A stretch of 15,480 nucleotides of DNA from Perkinsus olseni. Its lineage: Eukaryota > Perkinsozoa > Perkinsida > Perkinsidae. The stretch's first letter is position 1. Each line of letters begins with the position of its first letter. The stretch spans positions 1 to 15,480 of the forward strand of contig JABANP010000837.1 in NCBI GenBank assembly GCA_013115135.1, written 5' to 3'. The position numbers were made by a program, and so were the translations under genes. The notes under the pieces are model-generated. The model had not been told where the DNA came from. It ran no database searches and was given only the letters and a program-made list of their open reading frames with translations. Below, in pieces: positions 1 through 9,767 of this stretch.

Positions 1-503
1 CCCTTCAATGGCACCAGGTCGTACCCTATCCAAGGAGGGGCTGCTGACGGTCTCTGATCATCATATTCCTTTTTGGGGATGCCAGACCGTGCTGATGCTG
101 GACGAGGTTGCTTCTGCGATGTTGCGTCTCGAGTATCTTCCGACTGTAAGTGGATCCAGGTGAGCGCTGAGAATGAAGATGCTATTCTTCGTGCTCTGAT
201 GCGCTTCGGTGATGCTTCTCTCGCTTGATTCTGATTTCTCACCATTATCGTGGGAGATCATGTTCTTCGTTACAATCACTTGGTCGTAAACTAAGCTAGG
301 CCAGAAATGGCCTCACTGGTACTAGTTCCATGTTGTGTAGAGAGCCTACTAAGGGCTGTGTAGCTGTTATCTCTCCCATCAACTCTCCTTCTTTTGTTGT
401 ATGAGTACATCGGTAACCCCAAGATGATTACTTCCGCATGGCGGGGAATGTTGAAGTGATGGAAGCTTGTCTTGCTATCTTGCTCTCTCTTATTTTTCTT
501 TAA
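1..503 (+). pseudogene. Degenerate papain-family (C1A) cysteine peptidase, C-terminal part
   Basis: C1A peptidases are secretory or lysosomal cysteine proteases with a Cys-His-Asn active site. Frame 1 reads FNGTRSYPIQGG, meets TGA at 55-57 (removable as a 36-nt intron, 50-85), then gives DVASRVSSDCKWIQV followed by ENEDAILRALMRFGDASLA (to 225). This matches the family's stretch before the active-site His (pattern NEDAL...GPVSVAIDA). TGA follows at 226. Further family-like pieces sit in other frames: DSDFS (227-241), HYRG (243-254), YNHLV with the possible active-site His (271-285), and DDYFRMAG (423-446), resembling the usual GYFRMARG near the C-terminus, with a TAA at 501. The active-site Cys region would lie left of the window. 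The need to change frame several times suggests a decayed copy. A live gene with several tiny introns is the alternative. Family assignment is moderately sure; pseudogene status is inference. Confidence 0.5.
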
Positions 504-798
504 GTCGCTGACATAGCTACAGTCCGTACGACAGGACAGTTGGTTTCTACCATCTCAAGTAGTATACACCCTCGTCAGCAGTCTCTGTATCTTGCGTTCT
601 ACGAGTACGTCCCTGCTCCACATTAGTTGCAACACAACTGGGATCCCGCGCTCGGGACTTCGATTGCTTCCTCTACAGGCTCAAGTTCTCCCAATCACCG
701 CACCAGGCCCACTCATCTCAGTCCAAGAGCCTTGTCGCCTTCCTGAGCTTTCTACGATATTTTCGTCTGGCACGCATGCGCAAATATCTCTGTCCAGC

Positions 799-959
799 TC
801 TACACCTTTTCAACATCTGGTTCGACAGTGGAACCATCAAGTTCGCCTAGGCGAGCGAAGTTGGATGTACGAATCTGAAACGGGAACATCTATTCCACGT
901 GCGGAATTGAGGCGAACTTGATGGTTCCACTGTCGAACTAGATGTTGAAAAGGTGTAGA
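799..959. repeat. Near-perfect 50-nt inverted repeat (long hairpin)
   Basis: Positions 799-848 and 910-959 are reverse complements over 50 nt with one mismatch (49/50), separated by a 61-nt loop. The left arm starts TCTACACCTTTTCAAC and the right arm ends GTTGAAAAGGTGTAGA. The inner end of the left arm continues into the palindrome CGCCTAGGCG (844-853). The transcript would fold into a stable stem. It could be a foldback transposable element, a small-RNA precursor or a recent inverted duplication. I see no convincing target-site duplication. Confidence 0.85.
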
Positions 960-1466
960 CCCGTGGCGGGTTTCGTAGCGTAGACATTTCCTCTGGTAGG
1001 CAGTGGTAGCTGTCAGCTACCAGCTGATTCGATGCTGTATCGTAAGCTGCCGTGCAATAAGACTGAGCTCGGCTGTCGATATGCGGCAGGGCCACCGATC
1101 GACCAGGCAGGGCCCCGCCGTAGTGTTCACTCGTTCACATGCCCCACGGAGCCTGGGAGGTCCCTCATCAAGTGTCCCCTATTACCATCGAGGCAAGTCG
1201 CGCAAAGAGCTGTCGATGATCTATCAGGTCTGGTGGGGGAGGGTTCTCTCCGAAAGGCACCGCTAGACTCGAAACCGCTGCCCAAATCCACTACAGTGTA
1301 GCCTCACATTACCGCCTCATTGGGACAGATACCGGTTGATAGCCCAGATGCGCCACCTAGCATTTGATACGACTCACGGGCCACGGTTCAGTGCAAACTT
1401 ATGACAATCTCGTCGGCTTGAGCCGTCCTGATTTCAGGTTCCTTCTTTTCACCTCCTCGTACGTGG

Positions 1467-1473
1467 TATAAAA
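1467..1473 (+). promoter_or_regulatory. TATA-like element upstream of the gene at 1630
   Basis: TATAAAA lies about 157 bases before the proposed ATG at 1630. Position and orientation suit a core promoter, but the motif is short and many protists lack TATA promoters, so this is weak. Confidence 0.2.
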
Positions 1474-1629
1474 CCCGTCATTATCATCGCAGCTGAAAAG
1501 TTGCTCTGCGTGAGTTTGTGCAGACGCCTTGGGTGTCCAAACGCTCGACACTTCAGAATCTACGTCAACTCGCCGCTGCGAAGATTTCTCTGCAGACTTG
1601 GCGCGAAGCACACCGGCGGCTCAACCACG

Positions 1630-2509
1630 ATGAGTGCTCCAGCGGATAACCGAGAGTCTCCAACTGGGAGCACCTTCGCTGAACAGGTTCATGCCAACGA
1701 TAGAATGGTTCAATCGGCACATGCCTAGGAGGCTCTGAGCTCCGTGGCGGGAGACCATCTGGTCTCGGGGAAAATCAGCGACTGCTTTGAGGTGCGCGCA
1801 TCGACCTGGTTTGCTTCTCTTCCATTGCCGCTTCGGCAAGGTGATGATACGCCTGGCCGAAGCCGAGATTGCGGAGTTGTCCCGCATCACTGGGTGTTCC
1901 CTAATGGGTGGAAGAAGTACCGCAGCTCGCATTCAGTCCATCGACTCGGAACTCATTGCTCTCGACGAGCCCTGCAACGGTGGCCTTAGGTGCTCCTTGG
2001 GGTTGCGCGCCCGAGAGGACCTCTCCATCGACCTCTTCGGGAGTGCCGCGGATTTCACGGTTCCACGCTCAAACGATGCGAATGCATCCGCACTTGAGCT
2101 CCTGTGGGAGACTTTAAAGTGTCGCGTGACCGATGAGTTCGAGGAGGCTGCCGTGGCTGTGTTCATGAACACGGAGCGGCAGCTAGGCGCCAATGGTCGG
2201 CCTCCCACATCAGGGCGGCCATCCACAGCGGAATCGGCGGGGACGTCTGGTCGGAGTTCTCGGGTGGGTGCGACTATAGTCAACTGTTGCATTAAACACC
2301 GGTCTTATCAGTACTCGACAAGCCGTCGTAGATCTGTGACTCCGGTAAACTCCGAGGGGACCTCGAGCGATCAGCAGCAGAGACGCTCCAGCAGAGAGCT
2401 CTCCTCAGCGCAGCATAGCCGAGCTCGTCGACCTAGCATAAAGTTGAAGAGGCGATTGAGCACGGCTGTCCCTGTGCAAGAGCCCGGGCAAGTTGACGTG
2501 GGGCTCTAA
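1630..2509 (+). CDS. Unidentified four-exon protein with basic Ser/Arg-rich tail
   Basis: I do not recognise the family. Proposed exons are 1630-1686, 1729-1791, 1841-2263 and 2312-2509, separated by introns of 42, 49 and 48 nt, all GT-AG and phase 0, giving about 246 residues. The first intron removes an in-frame TAG (1726-1728); the second joins EV to MIRLAEAEIAELSRITG. The third is optional, because its 48 nt are open in frame, but its removal deletes an out-of-character stretch (NCCIKH). The N-terminus is Ser/Pro-rich. The middle (roughly residues 41-160) is acidic with helical runs such as LLWETLKCRVTDEFEEAAV. The last 90 residues are Ser/Arg/Gln-rich with many RxxS sites (SRRRSVTP, RRPSIKLKRRLS), looking like a phosphorylated disordered tail. 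There is no signal peptide or membrane segment. The gene converges on the coiled-coil gene downstream. A real gene is likely; function is unknown. Confidence 0.6.
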
Positions 2510-3254
2510 TGCTGCTTTCCGAGATCCTCGCATGCCCATGACATATTCTGCACGTTAGACTGTCGCGTAGAGTTCAATATTCATTAACGCTGGTCATTCA
2601 GCAATGCTCTTTGGTGTCATCACGTATGATCAGGTCAAAGTGATGAAAATAGTTTTTATTCATCATGAAAACCGCGTGCATTATGAGTTCTCAGCGCCCA
2701 GTGCTATGGGGTTTTTATATCAACGCGCATTTTGCGCTCATTCTAAGTGAATGTCGTTTGATAGTTATCATCATAGAAGCAAAACAATTGGAGCTGTCTG
2801 TGTAACTATGACTAAAGAAATTCATCTTAGGGGAAAACCTAATCCCTTGGGTAACTTGTCTTCACTCAGCTCTGCATTGATAGTATGGACTTTTGCATTG
2901 AAATCGTTGGTGCCGCGCACGGAACGTCAAAAGGGCTCGCCCGAATGATCGATTGCTGAGCATAGCGTTTTCATCCACGTTTGCGATCGCCGCAAAGATC
3001 GATCGGATAAATTACGTACAAAATGTCGGTACGAGGGTTAGAACCCGGGTGCCGTGAGAGGTATCAGTGAAGAAAAGTCGGTATCGATATGTTCCGACCC
3101 CCGGTTCAATGGAGTCTGAAACCCGGAGTCGATTCTGGAATTGATTTTTGATTTCTAATTCAGGTTTATTGAAAAACCCGTGGAAGGTTGGAACCCCACT
3201 CCGGGGGCAACGCAAAACCCGGCGCAACCACGCTTGCACGGCATCATGCCATGA
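2510..3254. other. Intergenic space between converging genes
   Basis: No supported gene. The plus-strand gene ends at 2509 and the minus-strand coiled-coil gene ends at 3255, so both 3' ends and polyadenylation signals should lie here. The left part (about 2580-2830) is AT-rich with T runs. The right part (about 3030-3240) carries a recurring GC-rich motif listed separately. A 65-codon plus-strand frame at 2751-2948 shows no domain and is probably chance. Confidence 0.5.
3031..3240. repeat. Degenerate recurring AACCCGG-type motif
   Basis: Variants of the same core recur at irregular spacing: GAACCCGGGT (3041), GACCCCCGGTTC (about 3096), AAACCCGGAGTC (about 3119), AAAAACCCGTGG (about 3172), GAACCCCACTCCGGGGG (about 3191) and AAAACCCGGCGC (about 3214). 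The spacing is not regular enough for a simple tandem array. It may be an eroded short repeat or mobile element; the case is weak. Confidence 0.3.
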
Positions 3255-6200
3255 TCATCGATCTCTATCTTGGCTCATTTCCCTCATCAGCGAACGCAGC
3301 TGCTCCTGGGTTGCTGCTGCAGGCGCGAGAACTCGGTCGAAGTACCTTTAATTCCGTGAGACAACATTGCGGACGTTGTCAATGATGAGAAGGAAACTCA
3401 CTCGTGCCTGGGGACGCTGATTGACGAAGTTGAACGTTGATGAGAGCGCATCAGCGAACTGGAGTTAGCAGAGCCAGAATTTCCGATTGCCCGCATAGCC
3501 GACACCGAAGGGCCGTGCCTGAGCAGTTCGACACGCTCGACTCGTGAACAGGGGAATACTTAGCAGCTGCAACGACCATAGAAGATCTGCGGCATGAACC
3601 GTACTTTGGGTAGTGCATAGCACTGACCACGTCGCTCATCTTCTTGTAAAGTTGGCTTATCATTTCCCGATGCTCCAGCCTATCAGCATCCATACTTCTT
3701 TGGACTAACTTCATCCACCAGCCTGAATCTTAGAGATCCGACCTCATCTGCTAATGTCAAGATCGACCCTCGGATATGCCCTCTGCAGTTTGGGGTCACT
3801 CATCATGTCCTCTTGCTTCTTCAACACGCATATTGAGTTCTATCAAAGATCCCCATCATACGACGCAGACGATCAGCGGTTTCTGCCGACTTCGAGTCAA
3901 TCTGAACCGTTATAATCTCCGAGTGTTCTGTCGAGCACTGCGGCACCTCTGCCTTGACAATTTCTATTTGGCCCCTTCATCCTCTCTTCTGTGGACGACT
4001 GCACGCTCTTGACGTGGCAGTCAAGCTGAAGCTCCATCACTGTATGCGGCAGGGCGGAGTGCCACACCCACCTCCTCCGTGATTCGCATAAGGTCAGATT
4101 CGAAGCCCCGCATTATCGAGCTCCGGGACTCAGCCAAGCTCTCCGTTGTTCGTTTCTGCGTCTAGAATCGCTCAGAGAAGCCACCCTAGTGAGATCCTAC
4201 TTCCAACTCGGTTATTTGCTCGGTGATGAACTTGCTGCTGTTCGCAGACATCACGTTAACCTTCTCTTTGAACTCAGCCTGAGAGGCTAGTCCCCGACCC
4301 ATCTTCGCGAAACAGCTTACGACGGTTTTTATCGAGGCTCTGCGCTCTGCGTTGTAAAGGCCGTTCAACTCTCGCTGTATACGACCAACTTTGTCTGATA
4401 ATTCTCTGGCCGTCCGCCTTGGACTTTTCTGAATCGTTACGTACCTGAGTGCTCCTCACTCATGACCAGCTGTGCGTCACTGGCTCACATTGTCAACAGC
4501 ACTTCTGAAGTCAGTTTCCAGGGACTTCTTCAGTTCATCATGACTATCACTCACGCTGTTGATGCTCGCTTCAAGCGTTCTCGAAAGCTCTTGCTCCTAC
4601 AGCAGGATACTTTCCCATCGCAGAGCTCGTAGCAAAGCACAGCACAACACGGAGGCAATGTAGCCGGTCGCCTCGCCACGAGCTCGTCAAGGACTTCGTA
4701 ACGGTAAAACCCACCCTGCGTTGCGCTTCAGCTGCATTTTTCTTAACTTCGCCTAGCACGTGGTCCTTCAATCGCTGCGTCTGACTATTCATCGCGTCGG
4801 AAGTCTGAGAGAGCACCACTCCGACCGAGGCCGTAGGACAGACTGCACACTTCCCCTGAACGACTCCAGTTCCCCTTGGAGAGTATCGATTCGCTGGTTG
4901 ACAGCGTTCAAGCTGTCCTGTGTCTCGGAGCGCATGGACGCTAGTCGAACATCCGGGTTCTTAGCTGAGACGAAGCACAATTCCACCGGGCAGCTAATTC
5001 TCTCAGAATCGGTTTCTTTCTGCATCTTGTCTTTCCACGATATTATTCTCGCATTGATGCCTCACCGCCCGATTTTCTACGGATTTGTTGCCCGGTGTAG
5101 CGAACGTTTTGTCGGACAGTCTCGAGAGGGGAAGCGGTCCCTTGCAAAGGTTCAGAGACGGTGGCTAACCTGCGAGCTTCCTCTCTATCTGTTGCAGCTT
5201 CAGTTTCATCTCGACATCACACTCACGTGGAGGCGATCGCTCGCGGTGATCTGTCAAGAGCAAATCTTTACTCACTTTTGTGAAAAAGTTGGCACTGAGC
5301 GGCCTACTTGCAATTTTGTCAAGGCTCTCCGATTCGAATTGACGCAACCGATCTTCGACGTGGGCGAGTATCTGTACGCACGTCCACGAAACTGCATGCC
5401 TTGTCAAGTCCAACCTGCTGTTTGAGCCGGCTGGGCGACATCTGTCCCTCTCCCGGTTGACCGAGGCATAGCCTTGGACTCCACTTCCTCGAAGCGGGAG
5501 GATAGGTCTGTTAGAGTAGCTCGCATGGGGTCCAGTGCGTCTGTGAATCTCTCCGTGCTTCTCCTGATCACAAGCTGTAAATGCAGCCCACCCCGTTCCA
5601 GCCGATCAAGGTGGCTAGGAGTCGGAGGCAATGCGCTGTGCTAGACGGCTCACATAACAATCACGGAGTTGAATGGGAAGTCAAGGGCTGGGCCGGCAAG
5701 TGGTGTCAAACGAGCACCGGAGCTTCCGCGCTCAATAATTACACGCGCGTGACGCTATGCGGGATTCCACTGCGAGGGCCCGGACGAAAAGGGCGCCTAT
5801 AAGTCGGAAGCGAGGCGTTGTTGGCCATGGCCAAGCTGGAGTTCATGGCACTACAGCCTAAGTACAGGGAAGGTGAACCGCTGGATAGTGCTAGCCGGTT
5901 ATTCACTTGACAACAGCCACAGGGCATGAAGCTGACACAGCCAAGCGAGGGAGCTGGCCTCGAATGCTCAACAGACTAGGCCGACAACAAATGCCATCAA
6001 TCTCCAGAGCTTCCCCTCTCAATAATAAGGGCACGCGCGTGACGCTATGCGGGATTCCACTGCGAGGGCCCGGACGAAAATGGTTGATAAACCCTGATGC
6101 AGCCGACCTAAGCAGTGCTTCGATCTTTAAAACTCGTTGATTTATTTCTGCTCCCTCCTGGCTGGAGTCGTTCGCCGAAGTCTGCGCTGCTTCTTTCCAC

Positions 6201-7458
6201 CACTGCAAAAGATGCGCTCGCATCCGTTAGATTCCGACGTTTTCTCAGAATGACGAATGAGGGTGTGCGAGGATTGAATCACCCCTTGTTGAATTCGTCT
6301 GAAAGCTTCTTCTCAAGCTTCTGCAAATGTCTTCCTGAAGCCTCCGTCATCTGCAGGCTCAAATTGGACCGAAGGACCTTCAGGGCTTGTCCAACATCCT
6401 GATTGAAAACGCTTTTAATACTCGCAACTTGGGAGTCATAGTTGTCTCGATAAGAGTGTGCGAGAAGAGCTAGACTTGCATGTTGCCAGAGCCGCTCAGG
6501 CCTGAGTCCGTCGTGATGAAGAACCCAATTACAGGGGGTGTGAAACAAAGGTTACTGCGAGCTCACAGTTCTGATGATGCCTTCCCCACCTGCTCAGTCT
6601 TGGCCTCGCTCTCTCTCACTATATTCACAAGCTCTTCCACTTGCTGCTGAACATGCCGCGTGAGCTTGTCCTCAGTCCCTCGTCTCTCATCAACTTCTCT
6701 GGCGAAGTTCTGAGCATCTCGGGGATTCCAGGACCACGATAAATCAGCGGCCGGGGTCCCGAGCCTCGAGCTATGCAGCACCCCATTCCGACTTAACGGC
6801 GCGAGTGCGAGCACTAGAGCATGCAAATCAAGCTTCGTCGGAATTATCAAAGTCAACCGAATTCGGAACGGCAGATTTGAAACAGACTCACCGACCTTTG
6901 CGAGCCTCTCCAGCTGGCCGGTCAGCTGCTGGCACTTCAGCGACAGCTCTGCTATGCTCCTCTCGACCTCGGAAGAAGCAGTGCGACGCGACGGCTGCTC
7001 ACGAAGGCCCTCAATCGTCTTAAGGAGGAGACGAGTTAGTTCTCACTTGGCCTGCTGCCCAGGACCGACTCAACGGGCTGTGAGTTGCGTTCTTCGAGCT
7101 CGACAGGCCGGCAGCGCTCAAGAGATGCGATCGGCTCGGTGAAGGAGAGCCTTTGTGGGATCCTGAGGAGAAGCGCTGTGAAGTACCCGTGCTTGTTCGA
7201 AGCGTCCAAGCGCCCCAGGCTAGGAACAATGAGCGTAGATCACTGTTCCCGAAGCAGCAGCCGGCGCACACTTAATGATGCGTACTCGTTGCCGTGGCCT
7301 TCCTGGACGAAGGGGAACTCCTGCGACCGCAATCCGAGTCGGTCCGCATTGGAAAACTCAACTTCTGGCACAACTTCTCTGTAATGACCACTCCAGGCAC
7401 CACTCGATCGTCCGAGAGCCGCCGAGGACCAGAGTCCAGAAGAACTGTGACATGGCAT
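3255..7458 (-). CDS. Large multi-exon coiled-coil protein, unidentified
   Basis: Many short minus-strand exons read as one long coiled-coil chain. Proposed start is ATG 7458 (MPCHSSSGLWSSAALGRSSG), followed by an acidic stretch and a Ser/Pro-rich segment (SHKGSPSPSRSHLL, about 7150). Coiled-coil blocks follow near 7020-6887 (EVERSIAELSLKCQQLTG), 6745-6556, 6480-6277, 6196-6096, 5625-5410, 5395-5167, 5000-4830, 4819-4705 and 4605-4500. Exons fixed by both splice sites and phase are 4444-4321, 4278-4201, 4161-4072, 4031-4005 and 3937-3828, with introns of 42, 39, 40 and 67 nt. The C-terminal exon is 3345-3255, ending EQLRSLMREMSQDRDR and TGA, joined in phase across a 56-nt intron to a Ser-rich exon ending at 3402. 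No motor, membrane or catalytic motif is visible. A cytoskeletal, basal-body or scaffold role is only a guess from the coiled coil. Several junctions between 3400-3830 and 5160-7280 remain unresolved, so a split into two genes is not excluded. Confidence 0.65.
5742..5790. repeat. 49-nt direct repeat, copy 1
   Basis: Identical over 49 nt to 6032-6080, beginning CACGCGCGTGACGCTATGCG and ending CCCGGACGAAAA. Weaker similarity continues about 20 nt upstream in both copies (AGCTTCC...CTCAATAAT). It lies in the proposed long intron of the coiled-coil gene. It includes the palindrome ACGCGCGT. Confidence 0.9.
5803..5976 (+). pseudogene. Coding-like fragment between two direct repeats, antisense in an intron
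   Basis: Between the two 49-nt repeats a plus-strand frame is open over 58 codons except for one TGA (5908-5910). It reads SEALLAMAKLEFMALQPKY, then REGEPLDSASRLF, then QQPQGMKLTQPSEGAG after the stop. It looks like protein sequence but I cannot place it. A remnant of a captured gene or of a retroelement Gag is possible. It runs opposite to the host gene. A random open stretch cannot be excluded. Confidence 0.3.
6032..6080. repeat. 49-nt direct repeat, copy 2
   Basis: Second copy of the repeat at 5742-5790, exact over 49 nt, 290 nt further on and in the same orientation. It sits just downstream (on the minus strand) of a coiled-coil exon ending near 6096, so it is probably intronic. The exact match beside diverged flanks suggests recent duplication, or terminal repeats of a small insertion. 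Confidence 0.9.
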
Positions 7459-8140
7459 CGGCAGGCATTCTACTGATCTTTAAAACAAGGATGGAATGAA
7501 CAACGAATTCCAGCCGATTTCAGACTAAGTCTCGAGAGTTCGCTGAACAGGAGAGTCACTACGGAAGTGTAATGTTTATATCGCTGATCCTATCTTGCTC
7601 CGAGCAAGAAGCTACGCTGAAGCTAAGCAAAGTAGCGGATGATAAGAAACAACGGATGAAAGATTGGATTCCCAAATGCGCAAAACTCGGGTCTTGTGTT
7701 CTCAATCAGTCGAGTCTCCCCACGAAAGCACGCGTCACGAGTGAGGTTGCCATTGACGTCATGAGTTCCCCGTTAGCCTGACACCTTTCAAGATGTACTT
7801 CTCAAATTGACTGTGAATTGAACCTCATTTCGCTGATAGCGGACGTCGTGAATTCCAGCTCGTTCCCCAGTCTTTACTCGTTACTAAAAATTTCCACACA
7901 TTAGCGATCGTGACTTTAACTGTCGCACTGAGCAGGAAACCGGCCGAAAAAGGACAGGGAAACAGAGGGCGCATGGGAGTTAAATCCCGAATAACCGAGT
8001 TGGACTAAATCAATTACGGAGGAAGCTCAGCGCCCTTCGGTTCGCTTCAATCAACTGAAGGAGTACTGTCCAACGCAAAGCGAGGACGCCCGCAATCAAC
8101 AATCAACAAAGTCCATGAGTTCGGTTGAACATGGGTAAGG
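7459..8140. other. Intergenic region upstream of the coiled-coil gene
   Basis: This stretch lies between the stop of the minus-strand gene at 8141 and the proposed start of the coiled-coil gene at 7458. No frame reads convincingly as protein. A 69-codon plus-strand frame (7572-7781) has no recognisable features. The coiled-coil gene's promoter should be here, but no clear element stands out. Confidence 0.4.
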
Positions 8141-9767
8141 CTAGCCATATAGTTCTGCTTCTTCCGAATCCTGCAACGACGCCTGCGGATTGAACACAAA
8201 CGATGAAGGATACAAAGCTCCATCAGAAAGAAATCCGATTCTCGGATGGAATGGTATTGGGAACTTCTCGGGTGTCTCGGTGTCCCTCTTCGGGAGAAAC
8301 ATGCTGGGCCAGTGCTTAGCCAAGGCGTAGGCACCTAGTCACAGCGACAGTCGAGCTCTGGCATGTTCAAGGGTGCCCACCTATCTTATCTTCCAAGGTG
8401 TCGTGGGACTATTGTAGGCAAGGCACGCGAGCCCTCAGTCCTGGCCGCGGTATAGGTAGGGTGGACATCAGCCGCTAGCAGTATTGGACTCGACCGTGAT
8501 CGGGCGAGAGTACAGGGGCCTGAGAGCCTTGACTCGAAGCGATTCATCCAAAGTGACTATGCTGGCGACAGTAGCCGAAGCATTACTCGTTGTGGTCCTC
8601 ACGTTACTGACGTTCCGCATTGTGGCGAGGTAAGACTCGAATAGAACAGCAGAGGAAGGGGGATGATTGATAACGCAAGGTGAGGGTGTGAAGAAGCATA
8701 CTGTACAGGCCGCCTATCATGTCTCGTCAGGTCAACGGTTGGGCGGGCATCGGAAGCTGAGACGAGGAAGGGTCAAAAACTCTAGCTGGATAGAGGGCAC
8801 TGTGCTCACTCTATTTGGGTTCTCTGGGACAAGGATCGGTAGTCGGCCAGATACTTGGCCATCTGCTCCTAAAGTGTTGCTTTTGTGTGTGAACACGAAC
8901 AGGTCGAGCACGGGCAAAACAGGTAGAAAAGATCCCTAACTTCTCAACGGTATTCGCCAAGCAACTCACCTTCAGCAACTGCTTCAGTTGCATCTTGCGC
9001 TGATGATGAAGCTGATCGTTCCGACTTGCCACCATTGGAGTGTCAGATTGTCGAGGAGAGGAGGGACCTGACTGCATCATGGCGTGGATGATGGCGACCA
9101 GCCTGCCGCTGAATGCTGTGCTCCGCGGAGCCGCTAATGAGCTTTGGGAAGCCACTGGGCAAGCAGACCATCCTAATGCTGTGGACTTCGTGAGAGGAAG
9201 CCATCAATTCACACCGTTACATACAATATCGCTGCAAGACTCACCCTGATCGGATCTGTCTCCACAACTGCTACCAATGCTAGACTTGTCGCTGCTAACA
9301 TCCGTGCATCGCCGCTTGTGCTCCGGAACACCCTCGAGCTGTGTCTCATCACCAGAGATCAATCCGCTGCTCTCACTGAAAGCACGCTAGGCTCCGCCTT
9401 CTCCATCCACAACGCAGATTTCGCATGCCACTGAGCTGGCCTCGGCGTTTCTCTACATAAGGCCTCCCCTGGCCTCACCTCAACTCGGGCTCATCATCTT
9501 CCCCGTCAATCCGCAAACGTTTGAATCGTTGCCGTACCACCGACACAGCCGGGGAGGCGTCATCAACCTCTGGGCAGCCTTGCGGTGCTGAGTGTCCTGA
9601 AATTGTGAGCCCATGCGGCTGCTGGCTGGAATTGTCAACGACGGTTGGAAACACGAGGCTTGGTGAAAATACAACATTAGTAGGGGGCGTCACCTACGGG
9701 TTGGCTGTAAAACATCGTCGATGTGTTGAGGCTCTGATTTTCCCGGAGACTGCGGACCATAGCGCAT
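8141..9767 (-). CDS. Unidentified multi-exon protein, Ser-rich then Gln/Lys helical
   Basis: Five consecutive exons fit together by splice site and phase: 9767-9694, 9658-9479, 9375-9245, 9154-8970 and 8868-8810, with introns of 35, 103, 90 and 101 nt. The chosen start MRYGPQSPGKSEP (ATG 9767) is the last ATG of a frame open up to 10022, so a longer N-terminus is possible. The protein has an acidic Ser-rich front (RLRIDGEDDEPEL, ISGDETQLEG, SSDKSSIGSS). A helical Gln/Lys segment follows (HHQRKMQLKQLLK joined to EQMAKYLADYRSLSQRTQI), which could be a short coiled coil. A further exon may start at 8561 (IVTLDESLRVKALRPLYS). The last is about 8303 or 8333 to 8141 (PRIGFLSDGALYPSSF, ending DSEEAELYG and TAG). 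The link from 8810 to the last two exons is inferred from phase only, and they could be a separate small gene. Family not recognised. Confidence 0.55.

Larger units (their letters stand above)
504..1629. other. Gene-poor stretch with one ATG-poor open frame
   Basis: I see no convincing complete gene. A plus-strand frame is open for 95 codons (563-847, stop 848-850) and reads plausibly as protein (for example RARDFDCFLYRLKF, then LCPALHLFNIWFDSG), but its only ATG is late (776). Its end runs into the left arm of the inverted repeat. It could be an internal exon or a relic of a mobile element. Two overlapping plus-strand frames at 1003-1301 show no recognisable domain. The last 180 bases are the probable 5' region of the gene at 1630. 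Confidence 0.3.

Noticed and set aside
1399..1611. Minus-strand 70-codon frame upstream of the gene at 1630
   Set aside because: No domain, no supporting splice context, and it lies in the likely promoter and 5' region of the plus-strand gene.
3034..3055. Sequence GGGTTAGAACCCGG suggesting a tRNA T-arm
   Set aside because: It lacks the TTC core and has no D-arm or acceptor stem nearby; it is better seen as part of the recurring AACCCGG motif.
4760..5425. Plus-strand 221-codon frame, one of the longest in the window
   Set aside because: It runs antisense to several coiled-coil exons (for example MRSETQDSLNAVNQRIDTLQ on the minus strand), reads as low-quality protein, and has no domain.
7280..7470. 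Minus-strand frame with VTVLLDSG followed by ITEKLCQKLSFP, resembling a retroelement aspartic protease
   Set aside because: The residues after DSG do not fit the family, the frame closes after about 65 codons, and no reverse transcriptase or integrase follows. The neighbouring frame starting at ATG 7458 connects better to the coiled-coil exons.
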